In this document: piece after piece, positions 40,692 to 50,449 of the stretch
Layout of the letters: each line of letters begins with the position of its first letter
Numbering within the stretch: position 1 is the first letter of the stretch
Source: Bacteroidales bacterium
GTDB lineage: Bacteria > Bacteroidota > Bacteroidia > Bacteroidales > UBA932
Assembly: GCA_017428945.1 (NCBI GenBank)
Contig: JAFRPW010000036.1
Location: 124,001 to 188,000, forward strand
Reading direction: 5' to 3'
DNA length: 64,000 bases
Notes under the pieces: model-generated
What the model was told of the DNA's origin: nothing
The model's database searches: none
What the model saw: the letters and a program-made list of their open reading frames with translations, nothing else
Made by a program: the position numbers and the translations under genes

Positions 40692-41597
40692 ATGAGTAAG
40701 AAAGGTATCCTTGTCATTGGCAGCAGTAACACTGACATGACAGTAAAAACCAAGGAACTACCCCGCCCGGGAGAGACCGTCCTTGGAGGTGTCTTCACAA
40801 TGGGTGCCGGCGGTAAGGGCGCAAACCAGGCCGTAGCCGCACAGCGTCTTGGCGGAAATGTCAAGTTCATCTGCAAGGTGGGCCGCGACATCTTCGGAGA
40901 CAATTCAATAGCACAGTACAAGAAGGAAGGCCTGGACACCAGCGGCATCCTCCGCAGCGACCATCCCTCCGGCGTAGCCCTCATCTCCGTGGACCAGCAT
41001 GCGGAAAACTGCATTGTGGTAGCATCCGGCGCCAACGGAGACCTCACGGAGGCGGACATCGCATCCTGTGAGAAGGATCTCAAGGAGTGCGCCATCCTGC
41101 TCCTCCAGCTGGAAACCCCCATCCCTTCCGTCCTCAAGGCAGCAAAGATTGCCCATGAGGCAGGCGCAACGGTGGTCCTGAACCCGGCTCCGGCATGCGC
41201 ACTTCCGGAAGAACTCTTCAAGTACATAGACCTCTTCATCCCCAACGAGACAGAGCTCTCCACCTTCTCCGGCATCCAGGTCACCGACGCCGCATCGGCA
41301 GAAAAGGCCGCAGCGGCAATGCAGGCAAAGGGCGTGGGCAAACTCATCGTCACAATGGGAAGCAAGGGAGCACTCATCTGCGAGGGCGGTCCAGGCGTCT
41401 TTGTCCCGGCCCATAAGGTAAAGGCGGTTGACACCACCGCTGCCGGAGACACCTTCTGCGGAGCCCTCTGCGTGGCCGTCTCCGAGGGTAAGTCACTCAA
41501 GGATGCCGCCCAGTTCGCCTGTGCGGCGTCGGCCCTTACCGTCCAGAAGATGGGCGCACAGAATTCCATTCCTTACCGTAAAGAAATTAACCTTTAA
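40692..41597 (+). CDS. rbsK: Ribokinase
   Basis: 301 residues of the PfkB sugar-kinase family. The order and length fit RbsK: VIGSSNTDMTVKTKELPRPGETVLGG, the substrate-binding GAGGKGANQAVAAQRLGG, NPAPA, FIPNETE and the catalytic DTTAAGDTFCGAL (catalytic Asp in AAGD). It phosphorylates D-ribose to ribose 5-phosphate. It is the first gene of the operon under the LacI regulator. Confidence 0.95.
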   Translation: MSKKGILVIGSSNTDMTVKTKELPRPGETVLGGVFTMGAGGKGANQAVAAQRLGGNVKFICKVGRDIFGDNSIAQYKKEGLDTSGILRSDHPSGVALISVDQHAENCIVVASGANGDLTEADIASCEKDLKECAILLLQLETPIPSVLKAAKIAHEAGATVVLNPAPACALPEELFKYIDLFIPNETELSTFSGIQVTDAASAEKAAAAMQAKGVGKLIVTMGSKGALICEGGPGVFVPAHKVKAVDTTAAGDTFCGALCVAVSEGKSLKDAAQFACAASALTVQKMGAQNSIPYRKEINL

Positions 41598-41609
41598 TAT
41601 TATAACCCT

Positions 41610-42623
41610 ATGTTTATCGTTGGCAGTTACACGCTCGCAGTTATCTTCTGTTTCATTACCATGCTCTGCTGGGGCTCCTGGGGAAACACCCAGAAACTGG
41701 CCGCCAAGAGCTGGAGATACGAGCTCTTCTACTGGGACTATGTCATTGGTATGGTCCTGTTCTCCCTGCTCCTCGCCTTCACCGCCGGTTCCATCGGCTC
41801 CGAGGGCCGTCCCTTCATCCAGGACCTCGGCCAGGCCAGCTGGGCAAGCATCGGCTGGGTGCTCCTTGGCGCAGTGGTATTCAACGTATCAAACATCCTC
41901 CTGTCCGCATCCACTTCCATCGCAGGACTTGCCGTGGCATTCCCGCTGGGCGTTGGCATCGCACTGGTGATGGGCGTTCTCAATAACCTCCTCCTCCACC
42001 CCGTGGCCGGCCAGAACACCACTCTCCTGTGGATTGGCGTTGCCCTGGTTGTGGTTGCAGTCATCTGCAACGGCATTGCTTCCGGAAAGGTCTCCAACGA
42101 GCAGAGGGATCCCAAACAGAACCGCAAGGGCATCATCCTAGCCGTCCTTGCAGGTCTCATCATGTCCTTCTTCTCCGCCCTTGTCTACAACGGTGTAGAC
42201 CTGGACAACTTTGCCGCTCCCGCAGCCGGTAAGCTCACCCCCTACACCGCAATGGTAATCTTCGCCCTGGGCGTGTTCCTGAGCAACTTCATCGTGAACA
42301 CCATCGTCATGAAAAAGCCCTTCGTGGGAGAGCCTGTCACCTACAAGCAGTACTTCGCCGGCAACTTCAAGACCCACCTCGTGGGCATGCTGGGCGGCGC
42401 TATCTGGGCACTGGGTACTTCCCTCAACTATATCTCCGCAGGTACCGCCGGTGCAGCGGTCTCCTACGCACTCGGCCAGGGCGCTCCCATGATCGCCGCC
42501 ATCTGGGGCGTATTCATCTGGAAGGAGTTCAAGGGTGCCAAGAAGGGCGTCTACGGCCTCCTGGCCCTCATGTTCGCCCTCTTCATCGCAGGCCTTGCCT
42601 GCGTGGTAGTTGCTGGAATGTAA
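41610..42623 (+). CDS. GRP/RhaT-like sugar permease
   Basis: 337 residues with about ten membrane segments, drug/metabolite-transporter superfamily fold. Segments such as CFITMLCWGSWGNTQKLA, VVFNVSNILLSASTSIAGLA and AGTAGAAVSYALGQGAPMIAA resemble glucose/ribose porter (GRP) and RhaT-type carriers. Placed 12 nt after ribokinase, it most likely imports ribose or a ribosyl compound across the inner membrane. Confidence 0.82.
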   Translation: MFIVGSYTLAVIFCFITMLCWGSWGNTQKLAAKSWRYELFYWDYVIGMVLFSLLLAFTAGSIGSEGRPFIQDLGQASWASIGWVLLGAVVFNVSNILLSASTSIAGLAVAFPLGVGIALVMGVLNNLLLHPVAGQNTTLLWIGVALVVVAVICNGIASGKVSNEQRDPKQNRKGIILAVLAGLIMSFFSALVYNGVDLDNFAAPAAGKLTPYTAMVIFALGVFLSNFIVNTIVMKKPFVGEPVTYKQYFAGNFKTHLVGMLGGAIWALGTSLNYISAGTAGAAVSYALGQGAPMIAAIWGVFIWKEFKGAKKGVYGLLALMFALFIAGLACVVVAGM

Positions 42624-42635
42624 ACTGGTAAACGT

Positions 42636-45536
42636 ATGATTAAAAGAGTAATACTGGCTTTGGCGGCAGTCCTTGTGGCCGCCACCGCCTTCGCACAGAA
42701 CAAGACCGTCTCCGGAAAGGTCTCCGACGAGCGCGGAGATGCCCTTCCCGGCGCCACCGTGGTGGTAAGCGGCACAAAGGCATATGCCATCACGGACCTG
42801 GACGGCAAATACTCCCTCACCGCCAAATCCGGCAGCGAGATCACCGTCAGCTACCTGGGCTACGACGACTACGTATTCACCGTTGGCAGCGCATCGGTAT
42901 ATAACGTAAACATGGTTCCTTCCGAGGCCACCATGCTCAACGAGTCCGTTGCCATCGGTTACGGAACCACTACCAAGAAGGAGGTTACGGGATCGGTTGT
43001 TAGCCTCAAGAGCGACGATTTTGACAAGGGATCGTTCACATCGGCGGCCGGAATGCTCCAGGGCAAGGTTGCAGGTCTTTCCGTCACCAATCCGGACGGC
43101 GCAGACCCCAACAGTTCCTACGAAATCCTCCTCCGTGGTACCAACACCCTCAGCGCCGGCCAGGGTCCCCTGATCATCATAGACGGCGTCGTGGGTGCCG
43201 ATATCAAGACCATCAACTTCCAGGAGGTTGAGTCCATCGACGTCCTCAAGGATGGTTCCGCGGCCGCAATCTACGGTACCCGAGGCACCAACGGCGTTCT
43301 CATCATCACCACCAAGAGGGCAAAGGCCGGAACAACGTCCGTCACCTATGACGGCCAGATGTCCGTCCAGACCGTAAGGTCCAGGGCTATTCCAATGACT
43401 GCCGAGCAGTTCACGAATACTATCAATACGTACCTGCCTGCAAACGCCAACATGATTTACGGCGCCGATACGGACTGGTTCAAGGCCGTGACCCGCACTC
43501 CTTTCAGCCACAAGCACAACCTGGCAATAGCCGGCGGCTCGGAGAAATTCAGCCACCGTACCGTAATCAATATAGAGAACAACCAGGGTCTTCTCCAGAA
43601 GAACGATGCCAACAAGTATCTCTTCAAGACAAACATCCGTCAGGAAGCCCTTGAAGGCTGGCTGGTCTTTGACGCCAACATCAGCTACGTCAAGCGCCAG
43701 TACAGCGGAGCACGCTACGGCATTTTCCGCCAGGCCTTCCTGCATAACCCTACCGAGCCCATCTACGACGAAACCAACGTGGATGGCGGCGGCTACTTCA
43801 CAAAGACGGAGTCCATGGACTACTACAACCCCGTAGCCATGCTCAATGAGCGCGACAGCCAGACAGACGTTGACGATATCGGCGTAAACGGCAGAGTCAC
43901 CCTCAATATCCTGCCCGTCAAGGGCCTCAAGTGGGACAACTTTGTGAGCTACGGACAGCAGCGCTACGAAAACCGCGACTACCGTACCCGCTTCTATCCC
44001 GGCGAAACCGGAAAGAAGGGTACAGCGGAAATCTCCAACGCCGTAGCTACGGACATCCAGTATGAAAGCACGCTCCAGTACAACAAGACAGTCGGAGAGC
44101 ATCATATCCAGGCAGTTGCCGGTTATGCTTTCCAGGAGCTTGGCAGCATGGACAGCTACATGTCCAACTATGGCTTCGACCTGGACTTCTTCAAGACCAA
44201 CAACATTGGAGCCGGCAGCGCCATCAAGAACGCCAAGGCAGAGATGTCATCCTCAAAGGAAGGCAGCCGATATGTGGCTTTCTTCGGCCGTACAATGTAT
44301 AACTACGCTGAAAAATACATGGCCTCCCTGTCCCTCAGGTACGACGGATCCTCCCGCTTCGGCGCCAACAACAAGTGGGCGCTGTTCCCGGCAGTGAGCC
44401 TTGGCTGGCGTATCACCCAGGAAGACTTCATGAAGTCTGTCTCCTGGATTGACGAGCTCAAATTCAGGGCCGGTTTCGGTATGACCGGAAACCAGGACTT
44501 TGACAACTACAAGTCCATCCTTCGCGTAGAACCCGTGGGATATTTCTACTATGACGGGAAATGGTCCAATGCTTACGCACCTTCAAGCAACGCAAACCCT
44601 GACCTCCAGTGGGAGAAGAAGAGCGAATGGAATGTGGGTTTGGACTTTGCTATGTTCAAGGGACGTTTCGGCGGCACTATAGACTACTACTACCGCCTCA
44701 CCACCAACCTGCTATATAATTATAAGGTTCCCGTACCTCCGTACGACTACCAGAATTTCTTCACCAACGTCGGCGCAATCTCCAACAGCGGCCTTGAGAT
44801 CACCCTCTTCGGAGATCCCATCAAGACAAAGAGCGTGGAGTGGAACACTTCGCTTGTATTTGCCACCAACAAGAACAAGCTCATATCCTTCACCAACGAG
44901 GAATTCCAGGGTCAGGAGTACCGCATTGCATGGCTAAGCACTCCTCTGGGAGCCAACTGCCAGCGCCTCATAGAGGGCGAGAGCATCGGTACCTTCTATG
45001 GTCCTCACTTCACCAAGTTCAGCGGCGACGGTAACCAGAAACTCAAGAACATAGACCAGAACGAGTGGCTCAACCTTGGCTCTGCATATCCCATCTTCAC
45101 CCTTGGCTGGAGCAACACCGTAAAGATCGGCCAGTTCTCCGTGAGCGCAACTCTCCGCGGGGCATTCGGAGGTAAGGCTTACAACCAGCTCCGCGCCCTC
45201 TACGAGAACATCAGCGAGCTGGGACAGAAGAACGTCCTTGCCTCCTGGCTCAATTACACTGAGTATACCGGCAAGGTGGTCTACTCTGACCGCTGCCTTG
45301 AAGACGCCACTTACGTCAAACTTGACAACGTGACCGTCTCCTATGACGCACCCTTCAAGAACAAGTATATCAAGGGCCTCCGCTTCTATGCCACCGGCCA
45401 GAACCTCCTGTGCATCACCGGCTACACCGGCGTCGACCCTGAGGTCCGTCTGTCCGGCCTCACTCCCGGTATCGAGGGCACAAGCTATTATCCCCGTACC
45501 CGCATGTTCACTCTTGGTGCAAACGTAAAGTTCTAA
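42636..45536 (+). CDS. SusC/RagA-type TonB-dependent outer-membrane transporter
   Basis: 966 residues. Signal peptide (MIKRVILALAAVLVAATAFA), carboxypeptidase-regulatory-like domain (about 22-100, VSGKVSDERGDALPGATVVV), TonB-box and plug (about 105-225, with the SusC signature IDVLKDGSAAAIYGTRG and NGVLIITTK), then the 22-strand barrel ending RTRMFTLGANVKF with a terminal Phe. It imports the substrate captured by the SusD partner, powered by TonB/ExbBD. It follows the permease by 12 nt. Confidence 0.96.
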   Translation: MIKRVILALAAVLVAATAFAQNKTVSGKVSDERGDALPGATVVVSGTKAYAITDLDGKYSLTAKSGSEITVSYLGYDDYVFTVGSASVYNVNMVPSEATMLNESVAIGYGTTTKKEVTGSVVSLKSDDFDKGSFTSAAGMLQGKVAGLSVTNPDGADPNSSYEILLRGTNTLSAGQGPLIIIDGVVGADIKTINFQEVESIDVLKDGSAAAIYGTRGTNGVLIITTKRAKAGTTSVTYDGQMSVQTVRSRAIPMTAEQFTNTINTYLPANANMIYGADTDWFKAVTRTPFSHKHNLAIAGGSEKFSHRTVINIENNQGLLQKNDANKYLFKTNIRQEALEGWLVFDANISYVKRQYSGARYGIFRQAFLHNPTEPIYDETNVDGGGYFTKTESMDYYNPVAMLNERDSQTDVDDIGVNGRVTLNILPVKGLKWDNFVSYGQQRYENRDYRTRFYPGETGKKGTAEISNAVATDIQYESTLQYNKTVGEHHIQAVAGYAFQELGSMDSYMSNYGFDLDFFKTNNIGAGSAIKNAKAEMSSSKEGSRYVAFFGRTMYNYAEKYMASLSLRYDGSSRFGANNKWALFPAVSLGWRITQEDFMKSVSWIDELKFRAGFGMTGNQDFDNYKSILRVEPVGYFYYDGKWSNAYAPSSNANPDLQWEKKSEWNVGLDFAMFKGRFGGTIDYYYRLTTNLLYNYKVPVPPYDYQNFFTNVGAISNSGLEITLFGDPIKTKSVEWNTSLVFATNKNKLISFTNEEFQGQEYRIAWLSTPLGANCQRLIEGESIGTFYGPHFTKFSGDGNQKLKNIDQNEWLNLGSAYPIFTLGWSNTVKIGQFSVSATLRGAFGGKAYNQLRALYENISELGQKNVLASWLNYTEYTGKVVYSDRCLEDATYVKLDNVTVSYDAPFKNKYIKGLRFYATGQNLLCITGYTGVDPEVRLSGLTPGIEGTSYYPRTRMFTLGANVKF

Positions 45537-45540
45537 GGCT

Positions 45541-47085
45541 ATGAAAAAGTATTTCACTATAGCACTTGCAGCGCTGGCAATGGCCGCCTGCACCAATCTT
45601 GACGAGCATCTCTACTCCCAGATTTCCAAGGAGGAGTTCATGAAGAACGATGCCGTCATTGCACAGTACACTTCGCGTCCTTACACCAAACTTCAGAACT
45701 GGGGCGAGGAACAGAGCTACTGGACTCTGGTCCTTCAGATCGGCAACGAAATGGCAGTTCCCAAGTCCTGGGACAAAAGCTGGGGCGAAGAACGCTACGT
45801 AGAACTCCAGACCCACAACATTACCACCAGCAACAAGCTTGTGGGCACCGGCTGGGACTTCTGCTTCAACGGCATATCGGCCTGCAACGACGCCATTTAC
45901 GAGCTGGGAAAACTTGAACAGAACGAGACCGTAAAACGCAACATCGCAGAATGCAAGATTCTCCGTGCATACTACTATTTCATGGCAATAGACCTTTGGG
46001 GACAGGTTCCCTTCTCCATTGACAAGCTGGACACCAAACTTCCCGAGGTCAAGACCCGCCCGGAAATGTGCGCATGGCTGGAAACAGAAATAAAGGGCTG
46101 CATGGACGACCTCACGGACACTCCTTCATCGGCAACCTACGGCCGTGTAACCAGGGATGTGGCCAAATTCCTTCTGGCAAAGCTTTACATCAACTCCGAG
46201 GTATTCACCGGAACCGCCAGATGGCAGGAAGCCGGCGACATCTGCAAGGAAATCATGGACAGCAAACACTTCAAGCTCACATCTACCTATGGGCAGAACT
46301 TCGCAATCAACAACGAGGGCTGCTCTGAGGCCATCCTCGCCATTCCTTACAGCACCGTCTATACTTCCCATACATTCTATCCCTTCGTCCTCACCCTCAA
46401 CAGCGACCTCCTGCCCCTGTTCAACATCAGCGCCGGCACCTGGAACGGCACCCACATGGGCCAGCCGGACTTCATGGCCCGCTACGATGATAATGACCTC
46501 AGAAAGGCGGAAACCTGGCTCTTCGGCGACATCTACGACCTCAACGGCCAGCGCTGGACAATCGAGGACGGTGTAGATGCAAACAACAAGCCCATCGTAA
46601 AGGAGTATTCCCTGAAGGATTATCCTATCGACGAAAGCCACTTCCGCAGCGGCCTTGACCGCATGGAAGGCGCCCGTATAATCAAGTGGCCATACCAGAC
46701 GGACGGTTCCCTCACATCCTATTCGGTAGACATGGAGAACGACTTCATCCTGATGCGCTATTCCGATGTAGTCCTCATGTATGTAGAATGCCTCATCCGC
46801 CAGAACAAGGCCGCACAGGCAGCCCTGGTCCCGGAATTCATTCAGATCCGCACCCGTGCCGGACTTCTTCCCATGGCTGTTCTCACTCTGGACAACTTCT
46901 TCGAAGAGCGCCAGAAGGAAATGGCTCTTGAGGGATGGGTACATAACGACCTTGTCCGCTTCGGCAAGTATCTGGACGCATGGTGGGCAAAGCCCGCAGA
47001 CAGCGATGCAGGCCATATCCTCCTTCCTATCCCCGAGGACAAACGCGGAGCTAACCCCAACCTTGGACAGAACCCCGGTTATTGA
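45541..47085 (+). CDS. SusD/RagB-type substrate-binding lipoprotein
   Basis: 514 residues. Lipoprotein signal (LAALAMAACTNLDE). The SusD fold is seen from the N-terminal NLDEHLYSQISKEEFM, the TPR-like helices (AECKILRAYYYFMAIDLWGQVPF, KFLLAKLYINSEVF) and the C-terminal RYSDVVLMYVECLI, FFEERQKEMALEGWVHNDLVRFG and PIPEDKRGANPNLGQNPGY. It forms the lid on the SusC porin and binds the substrate at the cell surface. Confidence 0.95.
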   Translation: MKKYFTIALAALAMAACTNLDEHLYSQISKEEFMKNDAVIAQYTSRPYTKLQNWGEEQSYWTLVLQIGNEMAVPKSWDKSWGEERYVELQTHNITTSNKLVGTGWDFCFNGISACNDAIYELGKLEQNETVKRNIAECKILRAYYYFMAIDLWGQVPFSIDKLDTKLPEVKTRPEMCAWLETEIKGCMDDLTDTPSSATYGRVTRDVAKFLLAKLYINSEVFTGTARWQEAGDICKEIMDSKHFKLTSTYGQNFAINNEGCSEAILAIPYSTVYTSHTFYPFVLTLNSDLLPLFNISAGTWNGTHMGQPDFMARYDDNDLRKAETWLFGDIYDLNGQRWTIEDGVDANNKPIVKEYSLKDYPIDESHFRSGLDRMEGARIIKWPYQTDGSLTSYSVDMENDFILMRYSDVVLMYVECLIRQNKAAQAALVPEFIQIRTRAGLLPMAVLTLDNFFEERQKEMALEGWVHNDLVRFGKYLDAWWAKPADSDAGHILLPIPEDKRGANPNLGQNPGY

Positions 47086-47087
47086 TT

Positions 47088-48854
47088 ATGAAAAGATTAT
47101 CTATCATAGCCCTTTGCATCCTGGCCATTTCCTGCGCCCAGAAGCCGCTGGAAATAACCCGTACGCAGCTCAAGGACAAGATTGCCGGCGCCTGGCTTGG
47201 CCAGATGGTTGGCAACATCTACGGACTTGAGTACGAGAACAAGTTCGTGGACCAGCCCGGCGAAGGCCCCTTCGTCTTCAACAAGGCTATCCGTAAGATG
47301 GCAGCCGTAGACGGAGCCTTCTCCGATGACGATACGGACGTCGAGTACCTCTATCTCATGATGATGGAGAAGTACGGCATGAACATCACCTACGCACAGG
47401 TGAAGGAAGGCTGGATGTACCACATCCGCGACAGGGTATGGCTTGCAAACCGCGCCGCCCTTGGCCTCATGCACTACGGATTCATGCCGCCCTCTACCGG
47501 CAAGAAGGAATACAACCCCCACTGGTTCCAGATTGACCCTCAGCTCATTAACGAGATCTGGGCCTACACCGCACCTGGAATGCCTGCATACGCCGCAGGC
47601 ATATCGGACTGGGCCGCCAGGATTACTTCCGACGACTGGGCCGTATCCCCCACGGTGGTGTACGGAGCCATGTACTCGGAAGCATTCTTCGAAAAGGACA
47701 TCCCTACACTCATCCGCCATGCCAAGGAGTATCTCCCCAAGGGAGACCGCTTCCGCCATATAATAGACGAGTGCCTGGACCTCTGGAAGAAGAACCCCGA
47801 CGACTGGAAAGCCTCCCGCAAGGTAATTGCCGATGAACTCTACTTCAACGAGCCGGACATCACCAAGAGCATCTGGAACGCAGACCTCAACGGTGCTATG
47901 GGCATCCTGTCCCTCCTGTACGGCGACGGCGACATAGAAAAGACCCTCCTCATAGGCTGTGCCATGGGCTTTGACTGCGACAACCAGACCGCCACCATGT
48001 GCGGCCTCCTGGGCGTCATCAACGGTATAGGCGGAGTTCCTCTTGACCGCGCAATGCCGGCTGAATTCCCGCACTGGACAAAGCCGTTCAACGACCGTTA
48101 CATCAACGTAACCCGCTACGACATGCCTGACGCCTCCATAGAGGACATCATCGAACGCACCGTAGTGCTTGCAGAGAAGAACATCCTTGAGCGCGGCGGT
48201 TCCGTTCGCGAGGAAAACGGCGAGAAGATATACACCATCAATCCCAAGGCCCGTTACATCAAGCCCGTGGAGCCGGATGCATCGTTCACCCTTCCCACCG
48301 ACCGCGGACGCAACCTGGCCCCTGAAGCAGCAGAGATACTGGCCCTCACCCGCGAGACGGACCGCGCAACGCTTGACTCCTGCTGGCTCACCATTCCGGT
48401 AAGCTACAGGGCTTACACCGTGGACGTCATAAACGACGGCGTCACAGGCGGCCCAGGAGCGGCTTTCTATTCCCTTGGCAGCAAGTCCAACGCCCCCAAG
48501 AGGGACTACTTCGGCTACCGCTGGGACAAGCCCGTAACCACGGACATGATATCCTTCCACTACGGACCGCTTGAGGAATTTGGCGGCTGGTACAGCAACC
48601 TCCATCCGGAATACATGGACGAAAACGGCAACTGGGTACCCCTGGATGCCACCGTTACTCCGGACTGGCCCTACTGCGACGAGGTCTTCTTCCAGCCCCA
48701 CAACGGAGAGTTCATCTTCTCCTTCCCCAAGGTTACCACCACCGCAATACGCGTAATCGGCGACGATGCCGTCCTTATCCACTGGAACAAGTACACCAAG
48801 GACGTATCGGCCTTCATTTCTATAACGGAACTACAGGTATATGAAGCGAAGTAG
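47088..48854 (+). CDS. Lipoprotein ADP-ribosylglycohydrolase-fold enzyme, copy 1
   Basis: 588 residues. Lipoprotein signal (CILAISCAQKPLE). ADP-ribosylglycohydrolase (DraG-like) domain: LKDKIAGAWLGQMVGNIYG at the start, the metal-binding SDDDTD at about 79-84, and the second metal motif GFDCDNQTATMCGLLGVI (about 294-311). A C-terminal domain of about 220 residues (RAYTVDVINDGVTGGPGAAFY, GYRWDKPVTTDMISFHYG, NGEFIFSFPKVTTTAIRVI) looks beta-rich and may bind carbohydrate. The first ATG after SusD is 47088. It would cleave N- or O-ribosyl bonds outside the cytoplasm. The next gene starts 14 nt before its stop. Confidence 0.87.
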   Translation: MKRLSIIALCILAISCAQKPLEITRTQLKDKIAGAWLGQMVGNIYGLEYENKFVDQPGEGPFVFNKAIRKMAAVDGAFSDDDTDVEYLYLMMMEKYGMNITYAQVKEGWMYHIRDRVWLANRAALGLMHYGFMPPSTGKKEYNPHWFQIDPQLINEIWAYTAPGMPAYAAGISDWAARITSDDWAVSPTVVYGAMYSEAFFEKDIPTLIRHAKEYLPKGDRFRHIIDECLDLWKKNPDDWKASRKVIADELYFNEPDITKSIWNADLNGAMGILSLLYGDGDIEKTLLIGCAMGFDCDNQTATMCGLLGVINGIGGVPLDRAMPAEFPHWTKPFNDRYINVTRYDMPDASIEDIIERTVVLAEKNILERGGSVREENGEKIYTINPKARYIKPVEPDASFTLPTDRGRNLAPEAAEILALTRETDRATLDSCWLTIPVSYRAYTVDVINDGVTGGPGAAFYSLGSKSNAPKRDYFGYRWDKPVTTDMISFHYGPLEEFGGWYSNLHPEYMDENGNWVPLDATVTPDWPYCDEVFFQPHNGEFIFSFPKVTTTAIRVIGDDAVLIHWNKYTKDVSAFISITELQVYEAK

Positions 48855-50448
48855 CTTAATACTTGCGCTGGCCCTTCTTGCCGCCTGCTCCGCCCCAAAG
48901 GCTCCGGAAAGCGTAACCCTTAGCAAGGATGCGCTCATGGACAAGATAATGGGCGGATGGGCCGGCCAGACAATAGGCGTTGTTTACGGCGCCCCCACGG
49001 AATTCAAGTTCTGCGGCACCATAATCCCGGAAGAGATTCCCATCGGCTGGGGAGAAGGCTACGTAAAACACTGGTGGGACCGCAAGCCCGGCCTCTTTGA
49101 CGATGTCTACAACGACCTCACCTTTGCCGAGGCCTTCGAGCAGCTGGGTCTGGATGCATCGTCCAATGACCTTGCAATGCGTTTTGCCTATGCGCCGTAC
49201 CACCTTGCCCATGCCAACCAGGCGGGCCGCTACAACGTGCGTCAGGGCATAATGCCCCCGGAATCCGGCAACTGGCTCAACAACCCCCATGCGGACGACC
49301 TGGACTTCCAGATTGAAGCGGACTTCGTGGGCCTCATGGCCCCGGGAATGCTCCCGGAGGCGCTTGACATCGCAGACCGCGTTGGCCACATCATGAACAG
49401 CGGCGACGGTTTCTACGGCGGAGCCTTCGTGGCCGGCCTTTACAGCGCCGCCTTCATAGAGACGGACCCCGCTAAGATTGTGGACATGGCCCTGGAGGCA
49501 ATCCCCCAGGAAAGTACGTTCTGGCAGTGCCTGAACGATGTCAGGCTGTGGCACAAAAAGTATCCTGCAGACTGGAAAGCCGCCTGGTTCGAGCTCCTCA
49601 AGAAATGGGGCGCGGACACCGGCTGCCCAAAGGGCGTAGGCCTTAGCTTCGACATCGACGCAAAGCTTAACAGCGCATACGTTGCCATGGGCATGCTTTA
49701 CGGCGGCGGAGACTTTGGCCGCTCCATGGAGATTGCCACCCGCTGCGGACAGGACTCTGACTGCAATCCAGCCACCGTGGGCGGCGTCCTTGGCGTAGTC
49801 CTTGGCCTCAAGAACATCCCTGAGTTCTGGCGTGAACCCGTTATGGAAATCTGGAACCTTGACTTCGAGGGAACCGACGTATCCCTTGAAAAAGGCAGCC
49901 GGTATTCCTACAACCACGCCCTGCAGCTCATTGAGAAAAATGGCGGAGAGGTGCGTGAGAACGAGGTCGTGATCCCTGTGAAAAAGCCGGAAGTACTGCC
50001 TCTGGAGCAGAACTTCGTGAACACTTATCCCCTCATGCGTGACCAGAAAGACGCATGGCTGGAAAAGGAGTATGAGTTTGACTTCTCCGGCAACGGCTTT
50101 GTAATATGGGGCAACCTCGTGTGCCTGAGGGGCATCACTCCGGACTACGCCGCACGCGTTGCCAAAAAGCACGTTGGCTCCGAGGTCTTTGCAATGGCAG
50201 AGGAACAGGACCCGTACGTGGCAGAGATAGAAGTCTGGATAGACGGAGCCCTGGACCAGGTTTCCATCCTTCCCATGAAGGGCACCTCCCGCAAGCTGGA
50301 GCCCGCATGGAAATACTGCATGGAGGAAGGCCGCCACACGGTGAAGCTGGTCTGGAAAAACGCAAAGCCGGATACCTACCTCCTTCGCATTAACGCCATA
50401 GAGTATTACAGCGAAAAGCAGAACACAGACACCTATTATCACAATTAG
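48841..50448 (+). CDS. Lipoprotein ADP-ribosylglycohydrolase-fold enzyme, copy 2
   Basis: 535 residues. Lipoprotein signal (LALALLAACSAPKAPE). DraG-like domain with LMDKIMGGWAGQTIGVVYGA, then DDVYNDLTF (Asp87, Asp88, Asp92) where the canonical family has SDDT, and RCGQDSDCNPATVGGVLGV (Asp305, Asp307) as the second metal motif. It resembles copy 3 much more than copy 1 (both have FQIEADFxG and the DDVYxDLTF form). A beta-rich C-terminal part (about 395-520) follows. The overlap with copy 1 and a one-base gap to copy 3 show a single operon. Confidence 0.86.
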   Translation: MKRSSLILALALLAACSAPKAPESVTLSKDALMDKIMGGWAGQTIGVVYGAPTEFKFCGTIIPEEIPIGWGEGYVKHWWDRKPGLFDDVYNDLTFAEAFEQLGLDASSNDLAMRFAYAPYHLAHANQAGRYNVRQGIMPPESGNWLNNPHADDLDFQIEADFVGLMAPGMLPEALDIADRVGHIMNSGDGFYGGAFVAGLYSAAFIETDPAKIVDMALEAIPQESTFWQCLNDVRLWHKKYPADWKAAWFELLKKWGADTGCPKGVGLSFDIDAKLNSAYVAMGMLYGGGDFGRSMEIATRCGQDSDCNPATVGGVLGVVLGLKNIPEFWREPVMEIWNLDFEGTDVSLEKGSRYSYNHALQLIEKNGGEVRENEVVIPVKKPEVLPLEQNFVNTYPLMRDQKDAWLEKEYEFDFSGNGFVIWGNLVCLRGITPDYAARVAKKHVGSEVFAMAEEQDPYVAEIEVWIDGALDQVSILPMKGTSRKLEPAWKYCMEEGRHTVKLVWKNAKPDTYLLRINAIEYYSEKQNTDTYYHN

Positions 50449-50449
50449 G

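Noticed and set aside
42138-44105. 655-codon minus-strand open frame opposite the permease and SusC genes
   Set aside because: It crosses the boundary of two clear genes on the plus strand and shows no protein family; it is a by-product of codon bias.
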